A stretch of DNA of 64,000 nt from Aliivibrio fischeri (GTDB lineage Bacteria; Pseudomonadota; Gammaproteobacteria; Enterobacterales; Vibrionaceae). Of the stretch, positions 17,210-26,706 are shown one piece after another. The translations under genes were made by a program, and so were the position numbers. The notes below the pieces were generated by a model. The model was not told the DNA's origin. It searched no databases and saw only the letters and a list, made by a program, of their open reading frames with translations. How positions within the stretch are numbered: position 1 is the first letter of the stretch; each line of letters opens with the position of its first letter. The stretch covers positions 1,364,001-1,428,000 of the forward strand of contig CP160629.1 in the NCBI GenBank assembly GCA_038993745.2, read 5' to 3'.

Positions 17210-19413
17210 ATGTTAAGAGAGAAACTAAAAGATGTACTTGAGAACTGGCAGAGCGCTAAAAAGGAAGCTTTTTCTGGGCATCGTCTTGGTCAAGTTATTA
17301 GAAACGAGCTCGTTCAAGAAATAGAAAATATTGCTAGTACCAAGGAGAGTACCTTTGTTTTAAAGGGCTCGATCGGTGCTGGGAATTGGGCCGATGTTCC
17401 TTGGTTTCTATCTTACATAGTGCTATAACTCAGACGACCCAAGGCGGGATTTACCCTGTGTATTTGTTTTGTTCTGATGGAAGCGGGGTATACCTTTCTC
17501 TTAACCAAGGTACAACTAAGCTAAAAGAAAAGTTTGGAACCAAAGGGGCTAAGCAAGAAGCTAAGAAAAATGCTGACTCAATATTCCCATATTGTGAATT
17601 GTTACTAACTCAAAAAGGCTGGACTAAAGGTCCGCTAGACTTAAAAGCCAAGACAATAACGGGTAAATCTTATGAAGAACCGAATGTTGTTGCCAAATTT
17701 TATCCTGTAGGGTCTATTCCTTCTGATCAAGAGCTTATTTCGGATCTAGACTCGTTACTTTCTGTTTATGAAAGAATTGCACATAACTATCCATTAAATT
17801 CTGAAGTCCTGGTTGAAGAGCCAAAAGAGGAGTATGACGTGTTCAAGAACAACGTAAATACAAATGCCGCTCCCTTAAATCAAATTCTCTATGGTCCGCC
17901 GGGAACAGGTAAAACTTACACCACAATTAATAAAGCATTGCAGATTGTGGCTCCTGATTTTTATCTTAAAAATAAAGATGACCGTGAAAAATTGAAATGT
18001 CGTTTTGATGAACTCCTGAATAATAATCGTATTGGATTTGTGACTTTTCATCAAAGTTTTAGTTATGAAGATTTTGTTGAAGGCCTTAAAGCATCAACGA
18101 CAGAAGATAAGCAGATTAGCTATGATGTTGAAGATGGTATTTTCAAAAGTATGTGTAATTCTGCAAGTGTAAAAGCAACAGTTAATACTGAACAACAAGC
18201 GTTAGATATATCAAATCGAAAGATCTGGAAAATGTCATTAGGAGATACCTCTGGAGAGGATGCTTTTATTTATCAACAATGTATTGAAAATAATTATGTT
18301 CTTTTAGGCTACGGTTATGACATCGATTTCTCTAATACATCTAATCGCAAAGAGGTAATTGAAGCCTATCGTACTAATGAAGTTATTATTGAAAAAGAAA
18401 GTAGTGATTACAGAGTCACATCGGTAAATAACTTTAAGAACGAAATGAGTATTGGTGATTTAATTGTCATTTCTGATGGTAATCGTAAGTTTAGGGCGAT
18501 TGCTGAAATTACGAGTGATTATATCTTTGATGAAACTTTAGTGAGTGATAGTGGATACTCTCAAGTAAGAAAAGTAACTTGGCATCGAGTGTATGAACCG
18601 TCATTACCTGTAGATGAGTTATTCAAAAAGAACTTATCTCAAATGACATTATATCGCCTTTATGGCGCAACTATTGACTTAGATAAGTTACAGGGTATCT
18701 TTTCATTACCTTCGATAGAAGACAAAACAGAAATAAGCAATGATCGTGTACTTATCATTGATGAAATTAACCGAGGTAATATCTCTAATATCTTTGGTGA
18801 GCTAATTACATTGATTGAACCAAGTAAGCGTAGTGGTGGCACGGAGTCTTTGTCTGTGAAGTTACCATATTCAAAAGAGACGTTTTCTGTACCATCAAAC
18901 TTGCACATCATAGGTACGATGAATACCGCAGATAAATCACTGGCACAGCTTGATATCGCACTTCGTCGTCGCTTTGAATTTGTTGAAATGATGACAAATT
19001 ACGAGTTACTTAAAGGAATTCCAGATATCGAAGGCATTAACGTTGCTAAGCTTGTTAAAACCATGAATCAACGTATTGAATTGTTGTATGACCGAGAGCA
19101 TACGATTGGTCATAGTTTCTTTTTACCGTTACTTGGTAACCCAAGTCTACAATTATTAGCAGAGATCTTTGAGTTACAGATCTTACCGCTATTAGAAGAG
19201 TACTTCTTTGAAGATTGGGAACGTGTAGAGCAAGTACTAGGTGATCATTTAAAAGATAACCATGAGTTACGTTTTGTTATTGAACAATTTGGTAATAGTG
19301 AGATCGCTGAGTTAATGGGTGATGATTGGGAAGTGCAAGGAATACAGCCTTATTGCCGTAATCAAAAAGCATTTTTAAATTTTCAAGCGTATATTGGTGT
19401 TTATACTCGATGA
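17210..19413 (+). CDS. mcrB: McrB: GTPase subunit of the McrBC modified-DNA restriction system (frameshifted in this sequence)
   Basis: AAA+ GTPase that binds modified DNA and drives cleavage with McrC. Frames 17210-17428 and 17386-19413 form one 734-residue protein if one G is restored in TGGTTTC near 17401 (DVPWVSILHSAITQ). Order: MrcB N-terminal domain (DUF3578) about 1-190 (GSIGAGNWADVPW, VYLFCSDGSGVYLSLNQG); Walker A GPPGTGKT about 229; VTFHQSFSYEDFVEGL; an insertion about 338-457 that looks like an EVE/PUA-type modified-base reader (IWKMSLG, VLLGYGYDIDFS, VTWHRVY); Walker B and the McrB signature VLIIDEINRGN about 513; and MNTADKSLAQLDIALRRRF about 570. mcrC overlaps by 4 bases (ATGA). 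Confidence 0.9.
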
Positions 19414-20711
19414 TAAGCACAAAGAGCAATTCTATTGTTAAGGTGCGTGAGTTTGGTTTGTTGCTCAATGGGGGCGACAAATCTGACATTGATTGCCATT
19501 CAATCAAGAAAAAAGCATTTGAATGGTTATTAGTGAACGGACAAAGCGCTAATGACAAATCAGTTGAATTAGTTAGAGTAAAAAAATACGGCAAAGAGAT
19601 AGCACTTCAAGTGGTTAACTATGTTGGAGTGTTAGAAACGCCGTGTGGCACTCGTATTGAGATTCTACCTAAGATATCAGATCAACATGATTTAGAGACT
19701 GCGAAGAAAGTATTATTAAAAATGCTTTCAACGGTAAACAAGCTGTCTATGCAGCAATTTGAACAATCATCTTTAAAAATAGTAAAGCAGCCATTGTTTG
19801 AAGTGCTAATAGGGTATTTTTTAAAAGAGGTCGCTGATGTTGTTAAACGTGGTATCCGTAGTGAGTATAAGCGTGTAGAAGCAAAAACACCGTATTTGAA
19901 AGGGCAACTTCAAACATCAAGGCAGCTTCGTGAGCGTCCGGGATGCCAAAATCGTTTTAACGTATCTTATGATCAATTTTCCTCTGACCGTTCAGAAAAT
20001 AGATTAATGCATTCAGCATTGAAGCAAGTACTGAAATGGACAAAGAGCAATGAGAATCATCGTTTGGGTAAAGAGTTATTATTTGTCTTTGATGAGATCC
20101 CATTATTATCGAATTATTCTCTCGACTTCAGAAAATGGTCTGTTGATCGTTCGTTAGTTCACTATCGGAGTGTGAAGCCATGGTGTGAGTTAATTTTGAG
20201 TTACCAATCTCCAATTGCTTTGTCTGGTGCGCATAAAGGGGTTTCTTTTTTATTTCCAATGGAAACTCTTTTTGAGCGATATGTGGCGATAAAACTACAA
20301 AAAGATCTGCCGCCACATTTGAAGTTAAAAACACAGGCAAGCAGCCAATCTTTAGTTTCTCATACTCCAGCTAATGCAGAGAAAGAGCAGGGTTGGTTTA
20401 AATTAAAGCCTGATATTGTGATTAGTGAAAAGAAAACCAATAAAGTGGTTTGTGTCGCTGATACTAAGTGGAAGCGAATATATGAAAATCAAGGAACGGC
20501 TAAAGAAAAATATGGAATAAGCCAAGCCGATATGTATCAAATGTTTGCTTATGGTCATAAATACTTAGAAGGCGAGGGAATAGTGTATTTAATTTATCCT
20601 AAGCATGCTCAATTCAATGATTCGTTAGAGTCATTTAAATTTAATGAAAAGTTAACGGTTAAAGCAGTCGCGTATGATTTAGATTTAGATAAGTGTGGCG
20701 TGCCTTTTTAA
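19410..20711 (+). CDS. mcrC: McrC: nuclease subunit of the McrBC system
   Basis: Endonuclease subunit that joins McrB rings and cuts DNA between two modified recognition sites. The 433 residues comprise an N-terminal McrB-binding part (VREFGLLL, YVGVLETPCGTRIEILPKI), a middle helical part, and a C-terminal PD-(D/E)xK nuclease with PDIVI (about 334), VCVADTKWK (about 347-355, catalytic D...DxK) and QADMYQMFAYG (about 375). All catalytic residues are present and the frame is intact. Its start overlaps the mcrB stop, so the two are co-translated. A weak hairpin follows. Confidence 0.93.
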   Translation: MISTKSNSIVKVREFGLLLNGGDKSDIDCHSIKKKAFEWLLVNGQSANDKSVELVRVKKYGKEIALQVVNYVGVLETPCGTRIEILPKISDQHDLETAKKVLLKMLSTVNKLSMQQFEQSSLKIVKQPLFEVLIGYFLKEVADVVKRGIRSEYKRVEAKTPYLKGQLQTSRQLRERPGCQNRFNVSYDQFSSDRSENRLMHSALKQVLKWTKSNENHRLGKELLFVFDEIPLLSNYSLDFRKWSVDRSLVHYRSVKPWCELILSYQSPIALSGAHKGVSFLFPMETLFERYVAIKLQKDLPPHLKLKTQASSQSLVSHTPANAEKEQGWFKLKPDIVISEKKTNKVVCVADTKWKRIYENQGTAKEKYGISQADMYQMFAYGHKYLEGEGIVYLIYPKHAQFNDSLESFKFNEKLTVKAVAYDLDLDKCGVPF

Positions 20712-20716
20712 ATCAA

Positions 20717-20741
20717 AGCCAATTGTTACTCACAATTGGCT
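20717..20741. terminator. Hairpin after mcrC (weak terminator)
   Basis: A perfect 10-bp stem (AGCCAATTGT / ACAATTGGCT) with a 5-nt loop directly after the mcrC stop. No T tract follows, so termination would be Rho-dependent or partial. Confidence 0.45.
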
Positions 20742-20869
20742 GTGCTAACTAGGTTAGATAGGATATATGTCAGTTAGCCTTGTAGAATGGCCCCAACCGT
20801 TCGAAAATTTTTGTTTTTTGTATCTGTGATTTGTTGTTTTATCCATTATTTTTAAAAGTGATTTTGTAA

Positions 20870-21779
20870 TTAGAAGCTATATTTCAATCCTATTGAGAGT
20901 GTGGAGTATAGATTATCTAGGCCAGCTGCATTTTCGAAAAAACTGGAATCGTTTGTTTTGTTATTAACCTTTGTCATATCTGCATTGGCTTCAAAATATT
21001 TGGTATAAGCATATTCGGTGTATAGATTCATATTTGGACCGAAGTTATAGTTATAGTTAATCGACAGAGAAACGGCATCAGAGTATTCATTACTTTTTCA
21101 TAGAAAGTAAGGTTTCTTAGGTAGTGGTTATCAACATCTTTGGCTTTAACCCAAGGGCTTAATTTTAATAAAAAACTAAACTCAGAGTTATCTAGTCTGT
21201 ATTTTCCTGTTAGCCCAACATAAAACATACCGAATTCTTGCTTATAATCAATGCCTACAACATCAGGAAAAGTTCCCACATCAGTACCGTTGTTATATGA
21301 GTAAGTACCACCTAAATCCTCCCATTTGAATTGGTTATATTGAAATCCTCCTAGAGCGCCTATTTCGTAATTGTTTTGAATGAACAACCAATAAGTGATA
21401 TGTAAGCTCGCTTGATAAGCTTTTTTCAAGGTTGTTTTTGGACTTATAGATATATCAGTAGGAAAATGTTGGTTTTCAATTAACCAATCTCGGTCTTCCA
21501 TATGGGCGTTACCATCATCGGTTAATATAGACCAAAAATCACCCGTTAAAGTCCAGCTTTGGTTAATATTCCAGTCCGTTTCTAATTTTATGATAGGAAC
21601 ATTATCGATTCTCCAATCAAGCTGACTTAGCTTTCTTCCAGTGTCGTCATATACAAGTTCTTTAGATGCTCCGTTTAAAACACCCAGTGAAAGGCCTAAA
21701 GATATATCTTTTTTATCGCTCTCAGCCATTGCCTCGGGGATTAAAACTAGGGAGTGAGTATGAAAATTAACTGTTTCAT
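20870..21779 (-). CDS. Omptin family outer-membrane protease (two frameshifts in this sequence)
   Basis: Aspartate/histidine protease of the OmpT/Pla/PgtE family, a 10-strand barrel that cuts surface-exposed basic peptides. With two single bases restored the gene encodes about 303 residues: a signal peptide (MKQLIFILTP.VLIPEAMA, break near 21749), then LGVLNGASKELVYDD, GRKLSQLDWRIDN, MEDRDWLIENQ (catalytic Asp pair D-x-D), GGTYSYNNG, DNHYLRNLTFYEK (catalytic Asp-His, D-x-H), and after the second break near 21090 the final strands ending STLSIGLKYSF. All catalytic residues remain. It is convergent with mcrC. Omptins are best known from enterics, so horizontal acquisition with this block is possible. 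Confidence 0.88.
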
Positions 21780-22203
21780 AAGTATGTTTGATACTCCTAT
21801 ATTGTATATGTAAATTGGTTTTCTCGATGATGCTTTAAGAGTTCCTAATTAAGGTGGATGCCGTTTTAGCTATTTAAATAATGAAGCAAAAGGGATGCAG
21901 AATTAGCCTTCAATTGAGAGGCATTGTAGGCTGATCTATTTTGAAGGGTAATTGTAAGAAGTTACAGGTACTGCTCTAGGGTATCTTTGTTACATTGGTT
22001 TTATAAGTAGCAAATATAGGATACAAACATAGTAGACATTGATAAGGTGGTGTTTATTAATTTTACAGTGGATCCGTTATCTGTATAAATGCCATAAACT
22101 CAGCAGAATCAAATGATAAAACCATTTATTACTTGTGCATACATCTTATTTTTATGACAATACTCGAAATTATTTATCAAACAGATGAAGTTGTGAGAAA
22201 AGT
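21780..22203. other. AT-rich intergenic region between divergent omptin and lipoprotein genes
   Basis: No credible ORF or RNA gene seen. It should contain the promoters of both divergent genes. It marks the right edge of the accessory block. No integrase, direct-repeat attachment site or tRNA fragment was recognised here. Confidence 0.5.
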
Positions 22204-22635
22204 ATGAAACAGAAAAAAAGTATTATTCTGGTAGCGTCGCTAATGTCTTCGTTAGTTCTTACTGGTTGTGCGTCAAACGATGAGCTGATCGGACAACAAA
22301 AGCAGCATGCAGAACAAATTAACACCTTAGAATCAACGGTAAGTACGCTAGAGTCTCGAGTAACAACGTTAGAGAACGAGCTACAAGCGCAAAAAGAAAC
22401 TGATAAAGATATTTACCAAGAAGTAAACAAGCTAAATACAGAGCAAGGTAAATTGAAACAGCAAGCACAACAACAAGTTGAGCAAGCAGATAAGTTCTAC
22501 ACAATTAAACAAGACGATACGCTTTACAGTATTTCAGTAGAGTTTGGTTTAACAGTAGATGAACTACTTCAATTAAACCCAAAAATTGAAAACCCAAGAC
22601 GTCTACTTATTGGACAAATTATCAACATCAAATAA
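22204..22635 (+). CDS. LysM-domain lipoprotein with coiled coil
   Basis: 143-residue envelope lipoprotein. It has a signal peptide with lipobox LVLTGC (lipidated Cys about 22; next residues Ala-Ser favour the outer membrane), a coiled coil about 35-95 with heptads of Leu/Val (INTLESTVSTLESRVTTLE), and a C-terminal LysM about 98-143 (YTIKQDDTLYSISVEFGLTVDELLQLNP) that binds peptidoglycan. The plan recalls Lpp-like tethers between outer membrane and wall. The ribosome binding site is weak. A single-gene unit with its own terminator. Confidence 0.85.
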   Translation: MKQKKSIILVASLMSSLVLTGCASNDELIGQQKQHAEQINTLESTVSTLESRVTTLENELQAQKETDKDIYQEVNKLNTEQGKLKQQAQQQVEQADKFYTIKQDDTLYSISVEFGLTVDELLQLNPKIENPRRLLIGQIINIK

Positions 22636-22655
22636 TGGTGTTAAATAAGTAACGA

Positions 22656-22684
22656 AAAGCCGCTAATCAATAGCGGCTTTTTTT
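22656..22684. terminator. Intrinsic terminator after the LysM lipoprotein gene
   Basis: A 10-bp perfect stem (AAAGCCGCTA / TAGCGGCTTT), 5-nt loop, T tract to 22684. It also faces the end of the convergent patB gene. Confidence 0.9.
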
Positions 22685-22704
22685 ATGGTTTGCGGAGGTG
22701 TGGG

Positions 22705-23877
22705 TTACCTCTCTAAGGCTTCTTTAATTCGTTGCATTGCTTGAATAAGTACCTCACGAGGACAACCTAGATTTAAGCGAATAAATCCTGAACCTTCATT
22801 GCCAAACGCAATCCCCATGCTTGGAACTATCCCTGCTTCTATTAATTTACGCTCTAGTTCTTTATCTGTTAGTTTAAGATCTCGGCAATCTACCCATGCT
22901 AAATAACCCGCTTCTGGTGGGGTAAAGCGTAGCTCTGGCAGTTCGCTTTCAATAAAAGCTGCTAGGGTAGTAATGTTCTCTTGTAGATAGGTTTTCAGTT
23001 CATTTAACCACGGTGCTGAAGTTTGATAAGCAGCAGTGGCTGCACACATCGCCAAGCTATTATAAACATCCATACCATGAGCATCTAAACGGCGAACCAA
23101 ACGTGCTTTTAATTCTTGATTTGGGATCATGAAATTAGAAATACGCACAGAAGACAAACCAAATGTTTTACTCGCCGCCGTAGCGACAATCAGTTTTTGT
23201 TGTAGATTCTCTGGTAATGATAACGCTGAATGGTAAGTGTTATCTCCCATTGCTAAATCGCCCCAGATCTCATCACTTAGCAGCCATACATCGTATTGAT
23301 GACATAGCTCTGCTACCGCAGTTATCTCTTCTTTTGACCATGCTTTACCAACAGGGTTGTGAGGGTTACAGAAGATCATTACTTTAGCACCTTGCTGAAA
23401 ACAAGATTCTAAATGAGCAAGGTCGATAGTGTAGTTTCCTTGCAGCTCAATTAATGGGTTCTCAACCAATACACGGTCATTAAACTCTACGATTTTACGA
23501 AACGAACCATAGCCCGGTGTTTGCATTACCACTTTATCATTGGTTTCAGTCAGTAGCTGAATTGCCATTGAAAGTCCTGGTAATACACCATGTACGGTTG
23601 TTATCCACTCTTTTTCAATTTGAATGTGATGTTGCTCTTGATACCAAGTGATGATCGCTTGGTAGTAGTCATCATTGCGTTCTGCGTAGCCAAAAATACC
23701 ATGATCGATACGATTATGAAGTGCTTCTAATACCTGTGGTGGCGCTTGAAAATCGTAATCAGATACCCACATAGGTAAACGGTCTGTGCCATCTAGCCCT
23801 AGTTTTTCTTTCATGAAATCCCATTTTAATGAGCCGGTGTTACAACGGTTGTGAATGTAATCAAAAGAAGTTGTCAT
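22705..23877 (-). CDS. patB: MalY/PatB family C-S lyase (aminotransferase fold)
   Basis: PLP-dependent cystathionine beta-lyase-like enzyme that cleaves C-S bonds of cystathionine or cysteine conjugates. The 390 residues start FDYIHNRCNTGSLKWDF and show WVSDYDFQAPPQVLEAL, PGYGSF, FCNPHNPVGKAWS (Asn), LLSDEIWGDL (Asp binding PLP N1), ATAASKTFGLS (Schiff-base Lys about 240) and a C-terminal FIRLNLGCPR (carboxylate Arg). It follows nhaC by 9 bp on the same strand, so it is the second gene of a LacI-regulated operon. The natural substrate is unknown; a maltose-regulator side role like that of E. coli MalY cannot be judged. Confidence 0.88.
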   Translation of the reverse strand: MTTSFDYIHNRCNTGSLKWDFMKEKLGLDGTDRLPMWVSDYDFQAPPQVLEALHNRIDHGIFGYAERNDDYYQAIITWYQEQHHIQIEKEWITTVHGVLPGLSMAIQLLTETNDKVVMQTPGYGSFRKIVEFNDRVLVENPLIELQGNYTIDLAHLESCFQQGAKVMIFCNPHNPVGKAWSKEEITAVAELCHQYDVWLLSDEIWGDLAMGDNTYHSALSLPENLQQKLIVATAASKTFGLSSVRISNFMIPNQELKARLVRRLDAHGMDVYNSLAMCAATAAYQTSAPWLNELKTYLQENITTLAAFIESELPELRFTPPEAGYLAWVDCRDLKLTDKELERKLIEAGIVPSMGIAFGNEGSGFIRLNLGCPREVLIQAMQRIKEALER

Positions 23878-23886
23878 GAGATAACC

Positions 23887-25344
23887 TTATTTTACGTCAA
23901 CTGGAGATAGTGAGTCGTTGTCTTGAGTTGCTGGCGCTTTTGCAATACCAAAGCCAGTGAAACCATAAATGATGGCGAAAATCACGCCGGTGTAACATTG
24001 AATTGCCCATGGTAGGTAATCAAGCGTTGCTACGCCTAAAGTACTTGCCATGTAAATACCAGCTGCTGTCCAAGGAACCAGTGGTTCGATAATGGTGCCG
24101 GCATCTTCAATAGTTCTTGAAAGGTTTTTTGTATCTAATCCCATTTTGCGATAAGCGTTTTGAAATAATTCACCTGGGATTAAGAGTGCAAGTTTGCCAT
24201 CAGAGGTTGTGAATACCACGGTAATCGTAGCAATCACAGTTGATAGAATTAGCTGACCAGTGCTGTGAATAAGATGTAAGAAGCGGCCTAGAACCACATT
24301 TAATGCACCTGTTAGACTTAAAATTCCCGCAAAAGCAAAGGCACAAAATACAAGAAGAATGGTGCTCATCATAGAGAACAGGCCACCACGATTAAGCAGT
24401 TTTGCAATATCTGGAACTAAACCATCTGTTGTGTGACCATTAGTGTTCAACATATCGATATTGAAACCATTAACAAACGCTTGCAGTGCTTGTTGTAAGC
24501 TGAAGCCTTGTAGAAATACACCAATAAGTAGAGCAAGGGCAGAGGCTGCAAGCATCAGAGGAAGTACTGGTTTTTTCGTGAATGCGCCCCATAAGATCAT
24601 GATTGGTGGCACAATTAATAGAATGCTGAAGTTATATAAACTGTCTAAGCCAGCAATGATATCAACTACTTTTTGAGGTTCGCTCACATTTGTAATATCA
24701 CCGTATTGACCAGCAAAGAAGAAGACAACAGAAGCAATAACAAAGCCTGGTAGCGTGGTATAAAGCATATGTTGGATGTGTTCGTATAATGTAGTGCCAG
24801 AAACAATAGGTGCAAAGTTTGTTGAATCAGAAAGAGGGGAGATTTTATCACCAAAGTAAGCGCCAGAAACCACCGCGCCAGCAGCTGCCGCCAAGGATAC
24901 GTCAAGACCTGCTGCTACACCCATTAACGCAACACCTACTGTTCCTGCAGATCCCCATGATGTACCAGTACACACAGAAACCACACTGGTAACAAAGAAA
25001 GCTGCGATTAAAATATATTGAGGGCTAATAACTTTTAATCCCCAATAAACCATGTAGGGGATAGTGCCACTGATCATCCAACTTGCGATTAGACCACCAA
25101 CCGAGACTAAAATTAAGATAACCGGCATTGCTTTCGCTAATTTCTCAACAATGGCATTCATTATTTCATCCCAGCTGTATCCCATTTTATAAGCGATGAA
25201 ACCAGTGAAAGTTGCTGAAGTTAGCAATAGCGCTTCGATTTGTAGACCAAATAGGCCGTATCCAATTGCCAGTAAACCAAACATTACAGCAATAGGAGCT
25301 ATTGCTAATGCAAAGGATGGAAGAGGCTTTGATGAATGTGTCAT
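23887..25344 (-). CDS. nhaC: NhaC family Na+/H+ antiporter
   Basis: Inner-membrane transporter of 485 residues with about 11-12 hydrophobic segments. Family motifs include SWGSAGTVGVALMG, GAYFGDKISPLSDSTNFAP (ion-binding Asp residues, about 165-185) and EDAGTIIEPLVPWTAAG near the C-terminus. NhaC members exchange sodium for protons, sometimes coupled to organic acids. The pairing with a C-S lyase suggests that it may move the lyase substrate or product, which is an inference. GAGGAAT precedes the ATG. An 18-bp palindrome lies about 95 bp upstream. Confidence 0.9.
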   Translation of the reverse strand: MTHSSKPLPSFALAIAPIAVMFGLLAIGYGLFGLQIEALLLTSATFTGFIAYKMGYSWDEIMNAIVEKLAKAMPVILILVSVGGLIASWMISGTIPYMVYWGLKVISPQYILIAAFFVTSVVSVCTGTSWGSAGTVGVALMGVAAGLDVSLAAAAGAVVSGAYFGDKISPLSDSTNFAPIVSGTTLYEHIQHMLYTTLPGFVIASVVFFFAGQYGDITNVSEPQKVVDIIAGLDSLYNFSILLIVPPIMILWGAFTKKPVLPLMLAASALALLIGVFLQGFSLQQALQAFVNGFNIDMLNTNGHTTDGLVPDIAKLLNRGGLFSMMSTILLVFCAFAFAGILSLTGALNVVLGRFLHLIHSTGQLILSTVIATITVVFTTSDGKLALLIPGELFQNAYRKMGLDTKNLSRTIEDAGTIIEPLVPWTAAGIYMASTLGVATLDYLPWAIQCYTGVIFAIIYGFTGFGIAKAPATQDNDSLSPVDVK

Positions 25345-25440
25345 TTTGTATTCCTCGTAAAAAGTTGTAGGGTTGTTTTGTTTTTATGAGGTCATAATAA
25401 GAGTTCTATTAATTAGAATATGAGAGACAGGTAACGCACT

Positions 25441-25458
25441 CATGTAAGCGCTTACATG
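25441..25458. promoter_or_regulatory. LacI-family operator upstream of nhaC-patB
   Basis: Perfect 18-bp palindrome CATGTAAGCGCTTACATG with the central CG step typical of LacI/GalR-type operators. It lies between the 3' end of the lacI-type gene and the start of nhaC. Confidence 0.8.
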
Positions 25459-25480
25459 AAGTTCTTACCTAAGATGCTCA

Positions 25481-26503
25481 TCACACTTTTAGGGCTTGTT
25501 TATTTGAAAAAGGTATAACGGTTTGTCGCTCGACCAAGCTGGCATTAAAGCGATGATTAGATGGTGGAACATAACCGGAGTTTTTTATTTTTAATGCTAA
25601 ATCAGCAGCATAACTCGACATTTCATCAATAGGATTGTGCATTGTGGTTAAGCGTGGGTAGAGATATCGAGCCAATAAAACATCGTCAAACCCAATAATA
25701 GAAATATCGTCTGGAACACGAATATTATTTTCATGCAGGCTTGCCATTAAACCTGCGGCCATTACATCGTTAAAGGTAACCACAGCAGTGACTTCTGGGC
25801 ATTGAAACAATAATTGTTCACCGGCAAGTTCTCCACCTTGTTCGCTAAAGTTCTGATTTATTATCCAGTTAGGTTCAATGGTAATGTTGGCTTCTGCCAT
25901 GGCATCGCGGTAACCGTTAAGTCGCTCTGTTCTGTCTTCAATAGGAAGATCACTGGTGACACAGGCGATCTTGCGGTGACCTTGTGAAATCAAATGAACC
26001 ACAGATTCTTTTGCACCAGCTCTATTATCAATATAGACAGAACGATTTGAGATTTGTGGAATGGTACGGTTGAGCAATACCATCGAAGGGAGTTGAGCGC
26101 TGTATCGTAATAGGGTGGCATCATCTAGCATTTTTGCGTGAACCACCATGGCTTCACATCCTTGACTTATCAAAAAATCCAACCCTTCTTTTTCTCGCTG
26201 TGCATCATGACCTCCGCTTACAACTACTAATTGGCATTTATGTTTACGTGCGACTTCTTCTACGTGTTTGGCTATTAGGGCAAAGAAAGGATCTGCTAGG
26301 TTGCCGGTTAATAATCCGAGAGTATTATTTGTTTTTTTAGCTAAGGCGCTGGCTCTTGCATCTCGTTGATAGTTTAGTTCACGAATGGCACTTTGTACTC
26401 GCTCAAGAGTTACCGGCTCAACATAAGCGGAGTTATTGATTACACGTGAAACGGTAGCGGTAGATACCCTTGCTAACTTTGCAACGTCACTGATTGTCGC
26501 CAT
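25481..26503 (-). CDS. LacI/GalR family transcriptional repressor
   Basis: 340 residues: helix-turn-helix 1-26 (ATISDVAKLARVSTATVSRVIN), hinge helix about 48-58 (RDARASALAKK), and a periplasmic-binding-protein-like ligand domain with TNNTLGLLTGNLADPFFA, GHRKIACVTSD, FNDVMAAGLMASL and IIGFDDVLLARYLYPRLTTM. It is closest in look to GalR-type proteins, but the inducer cannot be read. It stands directly upstream of nhaC-patB on the same strand, with the palindromic operator between them, so it most likely represses that operon. Confidence 0.92.
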   Translation of the reverse strand: MATISDVAKLARVSTATVSRVINNSAYVEPVTLERVQSAIRELNYQRDARASALAKKTNNTLGLLTGNLADPFFALIAKHVEEVARKHKCQLVVVSGGHDAQREKEGLDFLISQGCEAMVVHAKMLDDATLLRYSAQLPSMVLLNRTIPQISNRSVYIDNRAGAKESVVHLISQGHRKIACVTSDLPIEDRTERLNGYRDAMAEANITIEPNWIINQNFSEQGGELAGEQLLFQCPEVTAVVTFNDVMAAGLMASLHENNIRVPDDISIIGFDDVLLARYLYPRLTTMHNPIDEMSSYAADLALKIKNSGYVPPSNHRFNASLVERQTVIPFSNKQALKV

Positions 26504-26706
26504 GATGACTACTTATGGTGATTAACATTGAGTCAGAGTGTAGCGCGGATTTTTCGATAAAGATGTTAGAACTATCAAATTCTGTGGAGCATACCGTTTA
26601 TAATTACCTTCTTATCAATAGTCTTAAATATTTAATACATCATTCATTTATCTCATTGTATTATCTGATTGAGCACAAGGGTGTGCAGTATTATTTAAGG
26701 TTGGAT

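Noticed and set aside
13580..22203. Prophage or integrative element with integrase
   Set aside because: No integrase, phage structural gene, insertion sequence or flanking att repeat was recognised; the GH19 protein alone resembles phage lysozymes but has a long extra N-terminal part.
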